Source: Corinectria fuckeliana
Taxonomy: Eukaryota; Ascomycota; Sordariomycetes; Hypocreales; Nectriaceae
Direction of reading: 5' to 3'
Assembly: GCA_019137255.1 (NCBI GenBank)
Contig: WPDH01000016.1
Location: 62,001 to 126,000, forward strand
DNA length: 64,000 nt
Shown here: piece after piece, positions 12,201-22,401 of the stretch
Position numbering within the stretch: the first letter of the stretch is position 1
Layout of the letters: each line of letters opens with the position of its first letter
Position numbers and translations under genes: made by a program
The notes under the pieces: model-generated
What the model saw: only the letters and a program-made list of their open reading frames with translations
The model's database searches: none
Told to the model about the DNA's origin: nothing

Positions 12201-15103
12201 GGCTATCAACAACAGTTTTTGTTGAGGATGGTGGCGCTTCCTTTGACTTAAATTCCGCTAAAGGCCCTCCAGCTGGTGTCCCAGGCCGTGCTTCTTCAGT
12301 CGATAGCTTGTTCTCCTCCGCGCTGTTTTTCTTACGAGCTGTTTTCGGGGTCCTAGAGACCGATTTTTGACGATCAGACAACTTCAGGACAGGGCGCAGC
12401 TGGCCATCCAGGCTTTGTACCAGGGCTCCGCCATTGTTATTAGATATAGAGACTCTGTTTGGTGATTCAGAACTTGGAGGGCGTCGCCAATCTGGCACAG
12501 CTTGGAACGGGCTGCCGGCAAAGCTGATAGTCGGTCGCAAAGACAATCCTGTTGCGGCTGCGGTACGCTTCCGAGTCCGAGATTCCGTTGAGGTTGGTTC
12601 TTCCCCTCCTGAATATCTGTGGTGATCATCCAGGCCTAGACCTGATGCCCTTGTATTGCTGGGTTGTGGAGTCTCTGGGGCCACAGGTATTGGTGTAGCA
12701 GCTTCTTTTTCAGTTTCCGAAGAGGCTCGCTTTCGTCCGCGTCGTGTTGGCTGCGCGGATTCGTCGTATGAGGGGTTACACGAAGTTTTAGACTTTTCTA
12801 GGTGGTACTTCAAGCCAATATCATTCTTCCAGCTACCGCCACATTTCTTACACGTCCAGGGGCGGGCATTAGAGGCATGCTCAGTGGTTTGTGCTGGCGC
12901 GCTTCCGCGTGGCGGCCGGCCGCGTTTCTTCTTGACAGGTGGGCTTATTTCTAGGATGTTGACGTCGGCTGAGGACGGGATTGGGCTCTCTATCCCAACA
13001 TCAGGGAGTTTCTGTGTCGCCCTCGTAGCTCTTCTCGTTTTAGATGGAGTTGCCACAACCGATTGCTCGAGTGTATTCTTCAGAGCCTGGGAAGGAACCT
13101 TCAAGGCCACGACCAGTTGGCCAATGTCAGGGGACTCGCGAGATATGCTCGTCTCGAGAGTGGTATTTTCCAATTCAATGAGGCTCTCCTTTTGTAGGGA
13201 ACTCTCCTGTTCATGAGGCCTGCCCTCGTGGGAACTGGTATCTTTTGGCTTTTTAGGCTGCTCATCCCTTCTTTCTAAACCTAGCAAGGGGAGATCAGCT
13301 GGCATGGCCGGCTGCTTCTTTCTAGGTCGACCCTTGGGTTTCCTAGACGCCAGCCCCAAATTGCACAAGTCGGTATACGTAGCTGCCGGTTCACTCGTCA
13401 ACGTTGTTGTAGTCACCGAGGCAAAGCCATAGGAAGAGCCCAGCGACGAAGGCGTGGCATCGTTTCTCTCCTTCTGTACTGGCTCCAGAGCTTCAGTTCC
13501 GTTTAGCTGACCAAGCGAAGGGGAGACAGCCTGTTGAACAAAGTATCGATATGAAGCGATCTTTCCAACTCGTGCATGCTCACTCCGTAGTTGAAAGTGG
13601 TCCAAATGAGGCGGTTGAAGATTGGGGGTCGCCAAGGCGGAGGTCATGGAGGAGAGATACCTGCTGAAGGACGGACCAAGGGTCAAGGCGTAAACATCCG
13701 GATTACTCAATCCAGCATCACCCAGCCGCTGCGCCATTTCCACAATGGTAATCGGAAGCGGCTTGTCCAGTGACCAAGGAGGAGAAGTAGAGACTTCTGA
13801 GGTATTGGTCGGTTGGCCATAGAGAGATTTTCCGTCGGTGCTTTCACCAACGCCAAGGTCGGGGTTCCTGGAAGGTTTCGTTGCGCGCTTCCCCGTGGCA
13901 AGATATATAGACCAATCCTCGGCGTTGAGATCGCGGCCGTACTTGATACAATCCTTAAACACCTTGTCGCCGAGTTTAGCGGCGACATACTGAATAACGC
14001 CTCGGGAGTTGAGAAACCGGCAGACTTTGGCCAAGACCTTCATCTGCCAGCGCATTCCCAACACCCCGAGTTTGGCCTTGAGGTCCTGCATCCGCAGCAC
14101 GCCCCATTCCTTGGAGATGGACAAGATGGTCGTGGCTAGCGCCGTGTAATCAACGGACTCGCCCGTCCATCGGATGTGCCATGGAACCGGATTGAGATTG
14201 GCGGCCAGGACCTGGCGAGAAAGGTTCATATCTGCACGGGGCTCGTCGAGGGCATCCCCATCCTTGGGCATTGGTGGAGCAAACAATTTGAGCCACATCT
14301 TGCTTGTTTTGGTTCCTCGGACAAGAGTAGTCCTTTTCGCGATGTACCCCTTCTTAAGCAAAGCGTCGGTCCGCTTGGGGACCGATCGCTTGTCTTGGTC
14401 AACAAGGCGACCAAGATCGCCCTGCAGAATGCCGTATGCTGTCGTGGACGCGATTCCGAGCAACAAGAGCCACTCTGATCTGGGTACTCGCTTGTAGTCG
14501 ACGGCATGGCCTGTGAGCGATTCCCACATAGTTTCTTCCGAGGTGTACACTCGGACATGATTGGCCACCATCTGGGCCTTGGTCGTCTCCGAGGAAGCGC
14601 CATCTTGGTCGTCGACAGCCAACGATGGAGGAGGTGACAGAGCAAGAACCTCGTCTAAGGAGAGGTGGTTGTGTTTCCTATCGACACCGATGGAGACGTC
14701 CCTTCTTGCTGCCAGCCATTTCCAGATGGTGGAAGCAGTGCGATGGCGAAACCCAGAGTCCTCATTTTGAAGCTGTGGGACCTGTCTACGCTGGTCAGGA
14801 GCGGCGTGATGAATTCCTGAAGGATTATGAATAGCATCAACAACATCGCTCACAGAGCAGCCTAATGGAGAGAACGGGTCAGCCTGGGTTTCTCATCATG
14901 GCCCCCAAACCTGAGCTGGAGTTGACAACGGAAGCGATCGCATCCACGCAACTACCATCATGACCAGCCGTCACACGCCACGACAATTTCGGGAAGCTCA
15001 TCTTTCTCTGGCGAAGTCAAAACAGCAGTGACTTACCCTGCTCGCCGCCGCAGGAAATGAGCACCAAGAGCGCCGCGATCAAGCCCTCGAGCTCCGAAGC
15101 CAT
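9295..15103 (-). CDS. tfc3: Transcription factor IIIC large subunit (tau138/TFC3, B-block binding)
   Basis: Subunit of TFIIIC that binds the B box of tRNA genes for RNA polymerase III. A 67-nt first exon (15037-15103, starting MASELEGLIAALL) joins over intron 14862-15036 to one very long exon (9295-14861). The sum gives 1877 residues, longer than yeast Tfc3 (about 1160). Residues about 100-240 contain the winged-helix B-block domain (SEWLLLLGIASTTAYGILQG, followed by ALLKKGYIAKR). The central, low-complexity part carries three AT-hook-like motifs (KPKGRPRKK, KKKRGRPPRG, RRGRKR) and a single zinc-finger-like segment, CKKCGGSWKNDIGLKYHLEK. The C-terminal third is conserved and ends in EWWWLAVAWQTRG. 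The gene is convergent with the E2 gene, leaving only 240 bases between the stop codons. Confidence 0.9.
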
Positions 15104-15616
15104 GTTTTCTCGGAGTCCGGAATGTTCATTCTTAGCGATAAACGCAACAAAAAAGCGAGGATGAGAAATGTGTTCAGGGGCGAATTGAACCGAGAACCCA
15201 GAGCGATGGTAAAAATGACTGTAACTTTTTTTTACCTCTTGCTGCGAGCTGGATGATGGATGGATGATGTGGAGATGGATGGCGGGGTGCGCGTTGCGTT
15301 GGTGGGCCGTGACCGTCCAAAACGTTGACCCGTTTGAGCCCGAGGAATGATGACATAAGCTCGCGATGATACGCCGAATAAGTACCTAGAGCAAGCAAGA
15401 GTTTAGCTGGTCTAAAAGTACGGCTGGATACTTCGGTACTAGTAGGTAAAGTGAGTAATTAGATGGGATGCACGGGTACATGTGCAGACACGGTTATAGA
15501 AAGAACACTGCCAACAGCATTGCGCAACGACTAGAAGCTTCGAATCAAATTCAACTACTCGGTTTCCGTTGCTCCGTCCTCAAGACATCAACGCTCCCAG
15601 CTCTTTCGGATCATCC
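15104..15616. other. Spacer upstream of tfc3
   Basis: About 510 bases holding the tfc3 promoter and the 3' end of the next reverse-strand gene. A CATCCATC-rich stretch lies near 15250-15280. No gene or RNA recognised. Confidence 0.6.
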
Positions 15617-16590
15617 TCAGGATCGGACGTTCAGCTTAGCCTGTTCATGCTCCCGGATCTTCCTGTAGGCATCCACGACATCTGCCCTGACAGTTTGCAG
15701 CTCTTCACGGCGTCTCAAGCTACCTGAGGCCTTGGGGACGTTGGCGACGTCCACAGCAGCGCCGCCTGTAACCTTGAGCCGCTTCACGTTCTTGTTGAGC
15801 TCCGGGGGCGCCTTCGCAGTGTCGTGAAGTCCAACCTTGGCTTCTGCTCTCTTCTTCTTCAACTCCAACCATGGATCCTCCTCGGCTTGTCCTCGCCCCG
15901 ACTTCTTCTTCTTCCTCTTGCTAGTCGCTTCGTTCAACTCGGCCAGGGCCACGGCCGCCATTCCAGCTTCATCACCATCTGCTTCCCGCTCTGCAGCTTG
16001 TTCGGATTCCTCCTCCCGCTGATCCTTAATCTTCTCGTCTTCGGTCCGCCATTGATCGTAGAGCTTGTGCATTTTTCGCTCTTTCCTCGTGCGGAGCACC
16101 TTAAAGCCGGCCTCATCCTTGCCATCCTTGATCACAGTCTTCTTGGCAAGGCCCGAAATTGGAAGGCTAGCGTTGACTCGGAATGCAAAAGACCTCATGT
16201 CCTCGCCCGGGCGAATCTTGAGATCCTGGGCAATGGCCTCTTTCGCTGCAGTCTTGCCGTCACTCCCGTCATCGAGGCCTGATCTGACCTTCCTTCCTTG
16301 TGCCACAGACATGAGCCGCCTGAATGCTCGTGGCACATCGTTTTCCTTGCCCCGCCCCTTCTTTCCCTTGCTTTTCGGGCCATCTTGAGCTGCGGCGGCG
16401 GGAAGCTTCCCATTCTTCACAGTTTTCGCACTTTTCGAACTCTTCAACGATACTGGGAGGGAACGCGCTTTCTGAGTCGGAGGGAGGTTAAAGCTGTAAA
16501 TACAAAGGTCAGCTGCGCAGTCACAAAGGTCTCATGGAGTTCGTACTCTGCCTCGTCGTCTCCCCTCTTCCTCTTGTGTTTGTGAGGCAT
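15617..16590 (-). CDS. Lysine-rich coiled-coil protein, CCDC137-like (probably nucleolar)
   Basis: A 306-residue basic protein in two exons, 16547-16590 and 15617-16493, with an intron at 16494-16546. The start gives MPHKHKRKRGDDEADFNLPP, and the splice phase restores the frame exactly. The sequence has several lysine/arginine clusters that could act as nuclear or nucleolar signals (KSKGKKGRGKEN, SKRKKKKSGRG). A conserved block around FAFRVNASLPISG is followed by a charged helical region, RKMHKLYDQWRTEDEKIKDQ, likely coiled coil. The overall layout resembles the eukaryotic CCDC137 family, which is associated with the nucleolus and chromosome surface, but similarity is limited. The function in fungi is unknown. 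It lies in tandem with tfc3. Confidence 0.75.
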
Positions 16591-17375
16591 AGTCGGTGAG
16601 TGTGTGTAGGGGTTCCGAGTCTAGTCCACAGTCTCGATCGCGTTCGCTAGCTCTCACCCAACTGGCTAGAGAGTTCGAGTAGGTGCGGCAGAGGCGTGTT
16701 GGCGGAAGGTTCGAGGAATTGCCGGGTTTCGTTGACAAAATGTATGGGGAGAAGACGAGCGCCGTAAACCATCAAGAAATATTCTCCAAGAAATTATGTT
16801 ATCAGTAGCCTCCGTCTCTTATCGCAGCGTCTTTGACGGGCCCCTCCACTAGCAGGCCCCACAGCTGCGGTACATCCAGCTACCAGCCCACGGCCTCTAA
16901 ATATGCGGTTCGTGAAGGTACCCTGGTCTCGGATGTGGGTACCTTGATGACGTGCAGGCATGCAGCTTGTACATAGTACCTTAATATCAAATGCGGTTCG
17001 CATACCTTGTTCAACTCGTCCACTTCATGCAACCAACTCCTGATAACAACGACTTGCTTTCGCTTCGGCCAGCGTGTTGCCGCTGCTTATCTGTCTAGTC
17101 AAATAACTGTGCTGCATGCACCCCGACAACCAGCAAACCCATACAGCCTGAGTGCGGCGGCCTAGCTATGCTAAACATTCGACGGCGCTGAGATGACGTT
17201 GGCAACCTTGTATCTTCTTTGGCGGCATTTATAACACTGGGATACTAATTAGTTCCTGCCTTCGTTTCTGGCCCAAAATGGCTTTCTCTCCTAGCTAGAG
17301 TGCTGATGGTCTACAAAGGGTGATGAACTAAGCCCTAATCTACATCCCAGACAGACAACCTCAACATCGCGGAAC
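16591..17375. other. Divergent promoter region
   Basis: 785 bases between the CCDC137-like and AIM6-like genes. Two GGTACC sites lie about 20 bases apart near 16918 and 16938. Nothing coding or RNA-like recognised. Confidence 0.55.
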
Positions 17376-18394
17376 ATGACGCCTCCTCGAGCTAGCCTTG
17401 GTTGGAGGTCAATGTCCTATATCACTGCTTTCGGTCTCATCGGAACCGCATTCTCGTAAGGGCACCATGTTTCTGAGTGTTGATTCATTCGCTGACGTCT
17501 AAAAGCACTATAGGCCTTATCTTGGCTCTGATTCTCACCCTTGGACCAGTCCTCTGGAACTACGACCGCGAATCTCCTCCCGAGAGCTCCAGCTTTATTC
17601 CCGATATTGGTAGCGCATCTCCGGTCCCCTGCAGCTCTCATAATGACTACTGGAGAGAAAGGCCGCTTCATTCAGCGCTGCTGGCAGGCTGCATTGGCGT
17701 CGAAGCCGATGTCTGGGCTTTCCAAAATGAGTTATACGTCAGCCATGATAGAGGACGTCTCGCAGTGGACCGCACGTTGTCGGCATTATATATAGCCCCG
17801 CTGGTCAAGATTCTTCGAGACAGAAACTCTGTAGAATATGCGGCTCTTCCGGTCCGAGGCTTGTATGATATCGATCCCAGCCAGACACTGGTGCTCTTGG
17901 TGGATATCAAAGCAAATCCCGAAACATCATGGGAACTTCTTCTTCAGCAGCTGGAACCCCTTCGGAAAGAGGGTTGGCTCAGTCATGTCAGCAATGGAAC
18001 GCTAATAATGGGGCCCGTCACCGTGGTAGGAACGGGAAAGACGCGGGTGGAACAAGTAGAAGCGAACCCTTCACGGGATGTCTTCTTCGATGCGCCTTTG
18101 TCAAAGCTCGATGGAGGTGTATACACCAGCATCAACTCGTACTACGCCAGCGTGTCCTTTCGAAGGTCAATTGGGCTGGTTGGACCTGGAGGCCTGCGAC
18201 AGTCACAGCTCCTCAAGGTTCGAGACCAGATCCAAAAAGCTCATAGTAGAGGGCTCAAGGTGCGCTATTGGAGCTTGTCCGCATGGCCTTTGCTTAAGCG
18301 GAATCAGCTTTGGGAAGCACTCGTCAATGAGGGCCTCGACATCCTCCACGTCGACGACTTGCTTGGGGCGAGAGACGTTTTGGGCAGAAGATGA
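17376..18394 (+). CDS. aim6: AIM6-like PLC/GDPD-type phosphodiesterase, membrane anchored
   Basis: TIM-barrel phosphodiesterase-like protein of the yeast Aim6 family. Exons 17376-17455 and 17506-18394 (intron 50 nt) give 322 residues. This start adds MTPPRASLGWRSMSY and completes one N-terminal hydrophobic segment (TAFGLIGTAFSTIGLILALI), so the protein is probably a type II membrane protein or secreted. The metal/phosphate site expected of glycerophosphodiester phosphodiesterase folds is visible: SHNDYW (His-Asn), GVEADVW (Glu-Asp) and YVSHD. Conserved later blocks are LVLLVDIK and a C-terminal VRYWSLSAWP. Yeast aim6 mutants show altered mitochondrial inheritance, but no substrate is established. 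The catalytic residues appear intact. Two overlapping shadow frames on the same strand were ignored. Confidence 0.87.
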
Positions 18395-18736
18395 TAACTG
18401 CAAACTATCGTCTTCAGAAGCTATGCAAAGTGTCTTACCGTATATCAGCTCCTTTCTAGGTGTTGACTTACGGCGGATGCGAGAATGACGCGGACTATCG
18501 GCATTTCCCGAGTCTCCGGAATATCGCCGAGTAACTAGATAACATCCTATGCCGTCCGTCCCGATATGTAGGATACACCGGGGCCAACCCCGCAGATCGT
18601 GAGGAATGAAAACATACTGATGATGAGCCCACAGACACCTTTGGACCGTTTTTCTTATTCCCAATCAGTTCTCTATCTTCTTTCATTTAAAGAACAATCA
18701 GTCGTGTGGTGCCGCCACAGCACGCCCTACATCAAG
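18395..18736. other. Spacer between the aim6-like gene and cyanase
   Basis: 342 bases with the 3' end of the aim6-like gene and the cyanase promoter. Nothing else recognised. Confidence 0.6.
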
Positions 18737-19337
18737 ATGGCCAACGAAGGCCGCATCGCAACCCTTGATGTGAGATAACCCTTCGATGAGTCTGTGCGAC
18801 GGAGATGTGCTCATCAGAATCCTAGTCTACCATCGCCGATAGGCTTCCGACATATTCCAGGTCGCTTTTCGAAGCCAAGGCGTCAAAGGGCTTAAGCTTC
18901 GAGGCCATCGCGAAGCACCTTGACCGAAGCGAGGTCGCATGTGCTGCATTGTTTTACGGCCAGGCCACAGCATCCGCCGAGGACGTCCAGCGGCTATCAA
19001 AACTGCTAGACTTACCCATGCACTCCCTTGAAGCCCATATGACGGGGTTCCCCAACCGAGGCCAGGCCGGACCCATGCCCCCTACTGAGCCTCTCATTTA
19101 CAGACTGTACGAAATCGTACAAAACTACGGCTACGCGTACAAGGCCATCTTGAACGAGAAGTTCGGGGACGGCATTATGAGCGCCATCTGCTTCTCGACC
19201 ACGGTTGACAAAGAGGTGGACGAGGCAGGCTCACCGTGGGTTGTCATCACCCTGAAGGGCAAATGGTGAGACGATCCGCCGACTTATCCGGTTGAGACCA
19301 TTCTAACGCTCCTAGGCTTCCATTCAGTCGTTTCTGA
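18737..19337 (+). CDS. cynS: Cyanate hydratase (cyanase)
   Basis: Converts cyanate and bicarbonate to ammonia and CO2 through carbamate, detoxifying cyanate and releasing nitrogen. Three exons, 18737-18769, 18826-19265 and 19316-19337, give 164 residues, close to the bacterial 156. An N-terminal helical (POU-like) domain, LFEAKASKGLSFEAIAKHL, precedes the catalytic domain. The catalytic trio of cyanases is visible: Arg and Glu in YRLYEIVQ and Ser in ICFSTTVDK. The C-terminus is VVITLKGKWLPFSRF; its last residues are encoded by a 22-nt final exon. If the last intron is retained, a TGA directly follows the Trp codon and removes only six residues. The protein should be a soluble decamer. Fungal cyanases are common but patchy. 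The neighbours show no nitrogen-metabolism cluster. Confidence 0.95.
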
Positions 19338-20067
19338 TTACAGACGATCGGATACTACAGGGCCTTGGCAAGCCTGGCCGCCATTCCCCCCATTCAACTA
19401 AACACGGGTACGGCGAGCCATCTTGCTCTACCGTTAGATAGTTCGTATTCGCGTCTACTCTAAGTTCTGTCAGCGGATGGAAGTTCTGAATGAAAATGTC
19501 TAGGTCGGAGAACTCCATGGGTTGTGATTGGCTATGTCTAGTTGGTCGTTGCGATGAGGCTGAGAGAGGCGCAGAGAACAATACTAAGAGATGATATAAG
19601 GTTCCACAAGTAGCACCGCTACGAACGATGCCCCTGAAAGCCGCCAGCCATCACATGGCTGTGTGGCTTTTGATTCTTCTCGCGAACAGACCGCTTTTTA
19701 CTTGGCCATGTGATGTTTCTGAGCTGCACGATATGTCAAGAAAGACCAAGTTCGCTGCACGGAGTCACTTGGCGTCGGCCGGTCTCCTAGGTCCTTGCAA
19801 GCCAACGCGAAGAACAATATGAAGCACCAAGCACGGATCAGCAGCCAAGCGAGATACTCGTGACAGTCAGGATGTCTGCTTTGTGATCGCAGTGGTTGAC
19901 ATGGACTCAAGGCAGGCTCACGATCAAGTATAAAGAAGACACTATCGGTCGTCCAATATGGGAGTCTTCTCATCAACACACAAACACTCTTCACCACAAC
20001 ACTCTTTACCATTCTCAATACTGAATTCTCTTCGACTTACTTAAGTCTCAACACACCAACCTTCAAG
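19338..20067. other. Intergenic region and promoter of the CaaX-repeat peptide gene
   Basis: 730 bases. The proximal 110 bases before the peptide gene are CT- and CA-rich with few G, a composition typical of leaders of strongly expressed fungal genes. A 28-codon upstream frame (19958-20044) would be present only if transcription starts upstream of it. Antisense frames here were rejected. Confidence 0.6.
19929..19934 (+). promoter_or_regulatory. TATA box of the CaaX-repeat peptide gene
   Basis: TATAAA sits 139 bases upstream of the start codon and immediately before a CT/CA-rich leader. Position and context fit a core promoter; this is inference from sequence alone. Confidence 0.6.
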
Positions 20068-20238
20068 ATGCCTTCCACCAAGACCAACAACACCAAGGAC
20101 CAGACCAACCAGTACCCTCTTGGTTGCAACGTCATGGTCAAGCCAACCACCCCCAGCTACCCTCTCGGCTGCAGCGTCATGGCCAAGCCCGGCAAGGACC
20201 AGAACCCCAGCTATCCCCTCGGCTGCGCCATCATGTAA
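20068..20238 (+). CDS. Putative hybrid (h-type/a-type) lipopeptide pheromone precursor with three CaaX-like units
   Basis: An intronless 56-residue frame. It contains three copies of one octapeptide at residues 16-23 (YPLGCNVM), 31-38 (YPLGCSVM) and 49-56 (YPLGCAIM). The last copy is the exact C-terminus, so CAIM is a true CaaX box predicted to be farnesylated, cleaved and carboxymethylated like yeast a-factor. The leader MPSTKTNNTKDQTNQ is short, polar and has no signal peptide, as expected for export by an Ste6-type ABC transporter. Such leaders beginning MPST are usual in ascomycete a-type pheromones. Internal copies with an LGC[TS]VM-like core are the hallmark of the hybrid pheromone class described in Trichoderma (HPP1). 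Unlike that class, no dibasic Kex2 site separates the units here, only single lysines (V-K-P, A-K-P). Codon use is strongly biased to C-ending codons. Function as a mating pheromone is inference; the repeats themselves are seen directly. Confidence 0.82.
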   Translation: MPSTKTNNTKDQTNQYPLGCNVMVKPTTPSYPLGCSVMAKPGKDQNPSYPLGCAIM

Positions 20239-21062
20239 AGTCTCGACAAGTCAGCGGCAGTGCTTCATGGGGCCTCGGGCTGGCAGAATGGAACTACCAC
20301 ACCAACCAACCCGGATAACCAACTTCGACCGCAAAGCGTCGACCATCTCATGATCAATCCACACCACTGCCAGGATGCTCGGGAGAAAATATGAGGATGA
20401 GAAGGTCCAATCGGTTTAGTTTACTTATATTATTTTTTAGCACATGTGCTCTGGGTGGCGGGACGCCGGCATTCAGAAGCCACTTACCTGGAGTGTCTCT
20501 GGTTCACCTGGCTAAGGAGGATACAGAGTACGGCGATAGTTGTACAATTCTGGATATTGACACATAAATTTCTAATACAAACCGTTGGAACAAACTAGAC
20601 TTGCTCGTTGCGGAGAATTCTTACATGATATTGGACCACCACTCAGTAAGACATGGTGTTCGGGCCTAGTAAAACGAATAACCTTTCTTACACAAGACCT
20701 ATGGAATCACAAGTCGCTTAAAGAACATTCTAAATCAGGACTGACTCTGTCTAAAAAACCACCAGACATGGAAACATCCCCCAACTATATCCGCTTACAC
20801 TTCCGATACGTACCGTCCATTGCGAATGAGCCTACCCTAGACAGCATGCCTGATTCGGAAATACAAAATGCATGCACAAAAGCTGCTAATAGTTGCCCCG
20901 CTAAAAAATTGTCAAGGCGGTGAGCACAGTCCCGCGGCAGAATCCTCGAGATTTTTCTAAACTTGCACCTAGTTGCGTTTGCTACGAGCAGCAGCGCTCC
21001 CACGCCCAGACAAACAAACAACACACTTTCACTCTCGCCTCTACCAAGGCCATTTACCCACC
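20239..21062. other. 3' region of the peptide gene and EBP2 promoter
   Basis: 824 bases. A perfect 12-base palindrome AGCACATGTGCT lies at 20439-20450, just after a T-rich stretch (TATTATTTTTT) that may be part of the 3' untranslated region. A 112-codon forward frame at 20585-20923 has no recognisable domain and ordinary noncoding composition; it is not called. Confidence 0.5.
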
Positions 21063-22401
21063 ATGGTTACCAAAAGCAAACTCAAGCTGGCGCTGGCAGC
21101 AGAGAAGGGCGTCGACTTCAAGAAGCTCAAGCTCAAGCGCAAACAGAAGGATGCCGCCAGGCACGAGCGCAAGGCCGGCGGGGCAGCAGCCGATTCCAGC
21201 GCCGAAGAGGACGAGGACGAGGATAAGGAAGACGAGGAGGACGAGGAGGACGATGTGCAGGTTCGTACTCGCAGGCAATTGACTGAGCAATTTTGCTAAT
21301 GAGGCGCAAACTATAGATCGACTTAGACGCCCTCAACGACAGCGACACTTCCGATTCATCAATCGAGCTGGAGGACAAGATCCCTCGCAAGCCCTCAAAA
21401 CAGAACCTGGTCCAGAAGCAGAGTAAGGCCGAGGTTGTGGATGATCAGGATGATGACGAAGAGGAGGAAGAAGACGACGAGGACATCCCCATGTCGGATC
21501 TAGAAGACCTCGACGACGCCGACAAGGAAGACCTCATCCCCCACCAGCGCCTAACCATCAACAACACGACCGCCCTGCTCGCCTCCCTCAAACGTATCGC
21601 CATCCCCACCGACAAGTCCGTCCCCTTCGCCACCCACCAGACCATCGTCGCCGCCGAGGACACGGCCGAGTCCATCCCCGACGTCTCCGACGACCTGCAG
21701 CGCGAACTCGCCTTCTACTCGCAGAGCCTCGACGCCGTCCGCCTGGGCCGCTCCCGTCTCCGTGCCGAGGGCGTCCCCTTCTCGCGCCCCAAGGACTACT
21801 TCGCCGAGATGATCAAGGAGGATGCTCACATGGACAAGATCAAGGCTAAGCTTGTCGAGGAGGCCACCAACAAGAAGGCCGCCGGCGAAGCCCGCAAGAT
21901 GCGCGACCTCAAGAAGTACGGCAAGCAGGTCCAGGTCGCCAAGCTCCAGGAGCGCCAAAAGGCCAAGCGCGACACTCTCGATAAGATCAAGACGCTCAAG
22001 CGAAGTAAGTCTTCTCTTTCCCCCACTCCGCCCCCGCTCTTCCACAACCACGTAACTAACAACCGTCTCCCCGTTCAGAGCGCCAAGAGTCCGGCGGCGA
22101 CACCGGCGGCACCAAGGAGGCCGACCTGTTCGACGTCGGCGTCGAGCAGGAGATCAAGAAGCACAGCCAACGCTCCGGTGCTGGCCGCGGCCAAGACGCC
22201 GGCGGCGCCAACCACAAGAGGGCGAAGAAGGACGAGAAGTACGGCTTCGGCGGCAAGAAGCGCCACGCCAAGTCGGGCGACGCCAAGAGCTCGGGCGATC
22301 TCAGCGGCTTCGATGCCAAGAAGATGAAGGCTGGCGGGCGAAGCAAGGTCACCAAGACGCGGCCAGGCAAGGCGCGGAGGAAGTCGATGGGAACGAAATA
22401 G
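21063..22401 (+). CDS. ebp2: rRNA-processing protein EBP2
   Basis: Nucleolar factor required for 27S pre-rRNA processing and 60S subunit assembly. Three exons (introns 21261-21316 and 22005-22078) give 402 residues, against 427 in yeast. The N-terminus is basic (MVTKSKLKLALAAEKG), followed by long acidic runs of Glu/Asp at about residues 45-70 and 110-150. The conserved EBP2 core follows: HQRLTINNTTALLASLKRI, ELAFYSQSL, RPKDYFAEMIKEDAHMDKI and the basic helix RKMRDLKKYGKQVQVAKLQE. The C-terminal third is Lys/Gly/Arg-rich and ends GRSKVTKTRPGKARRKSMG, typical of the family. The ATG sits in a CCACCATGG context. No anomalies seen. Confidence 0.94.

Noticed and set aside
15174..15190. GGCGAATTGAACC resembling a reverse-strand tRNA B-box
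   Set aside because: No paired arms or A box at the right distance on either strand.
19324..19581. 85-codon reverse frame at the cyanase 3' end
   Set aside because: No recognisable domain and it overlaps the cyanase last exon; could be a small antisense gene, but there is no support.
19698..20018. 106-codon reverse frame across the pheromone-like promoter
   Set aside because: Antisense to the TATA box and leader; composition looks like chance.
20585..20923. 112-codon forward frame before EBP2
   Set aside because: No domain or codon bias; most likely promoter and leader sequence.
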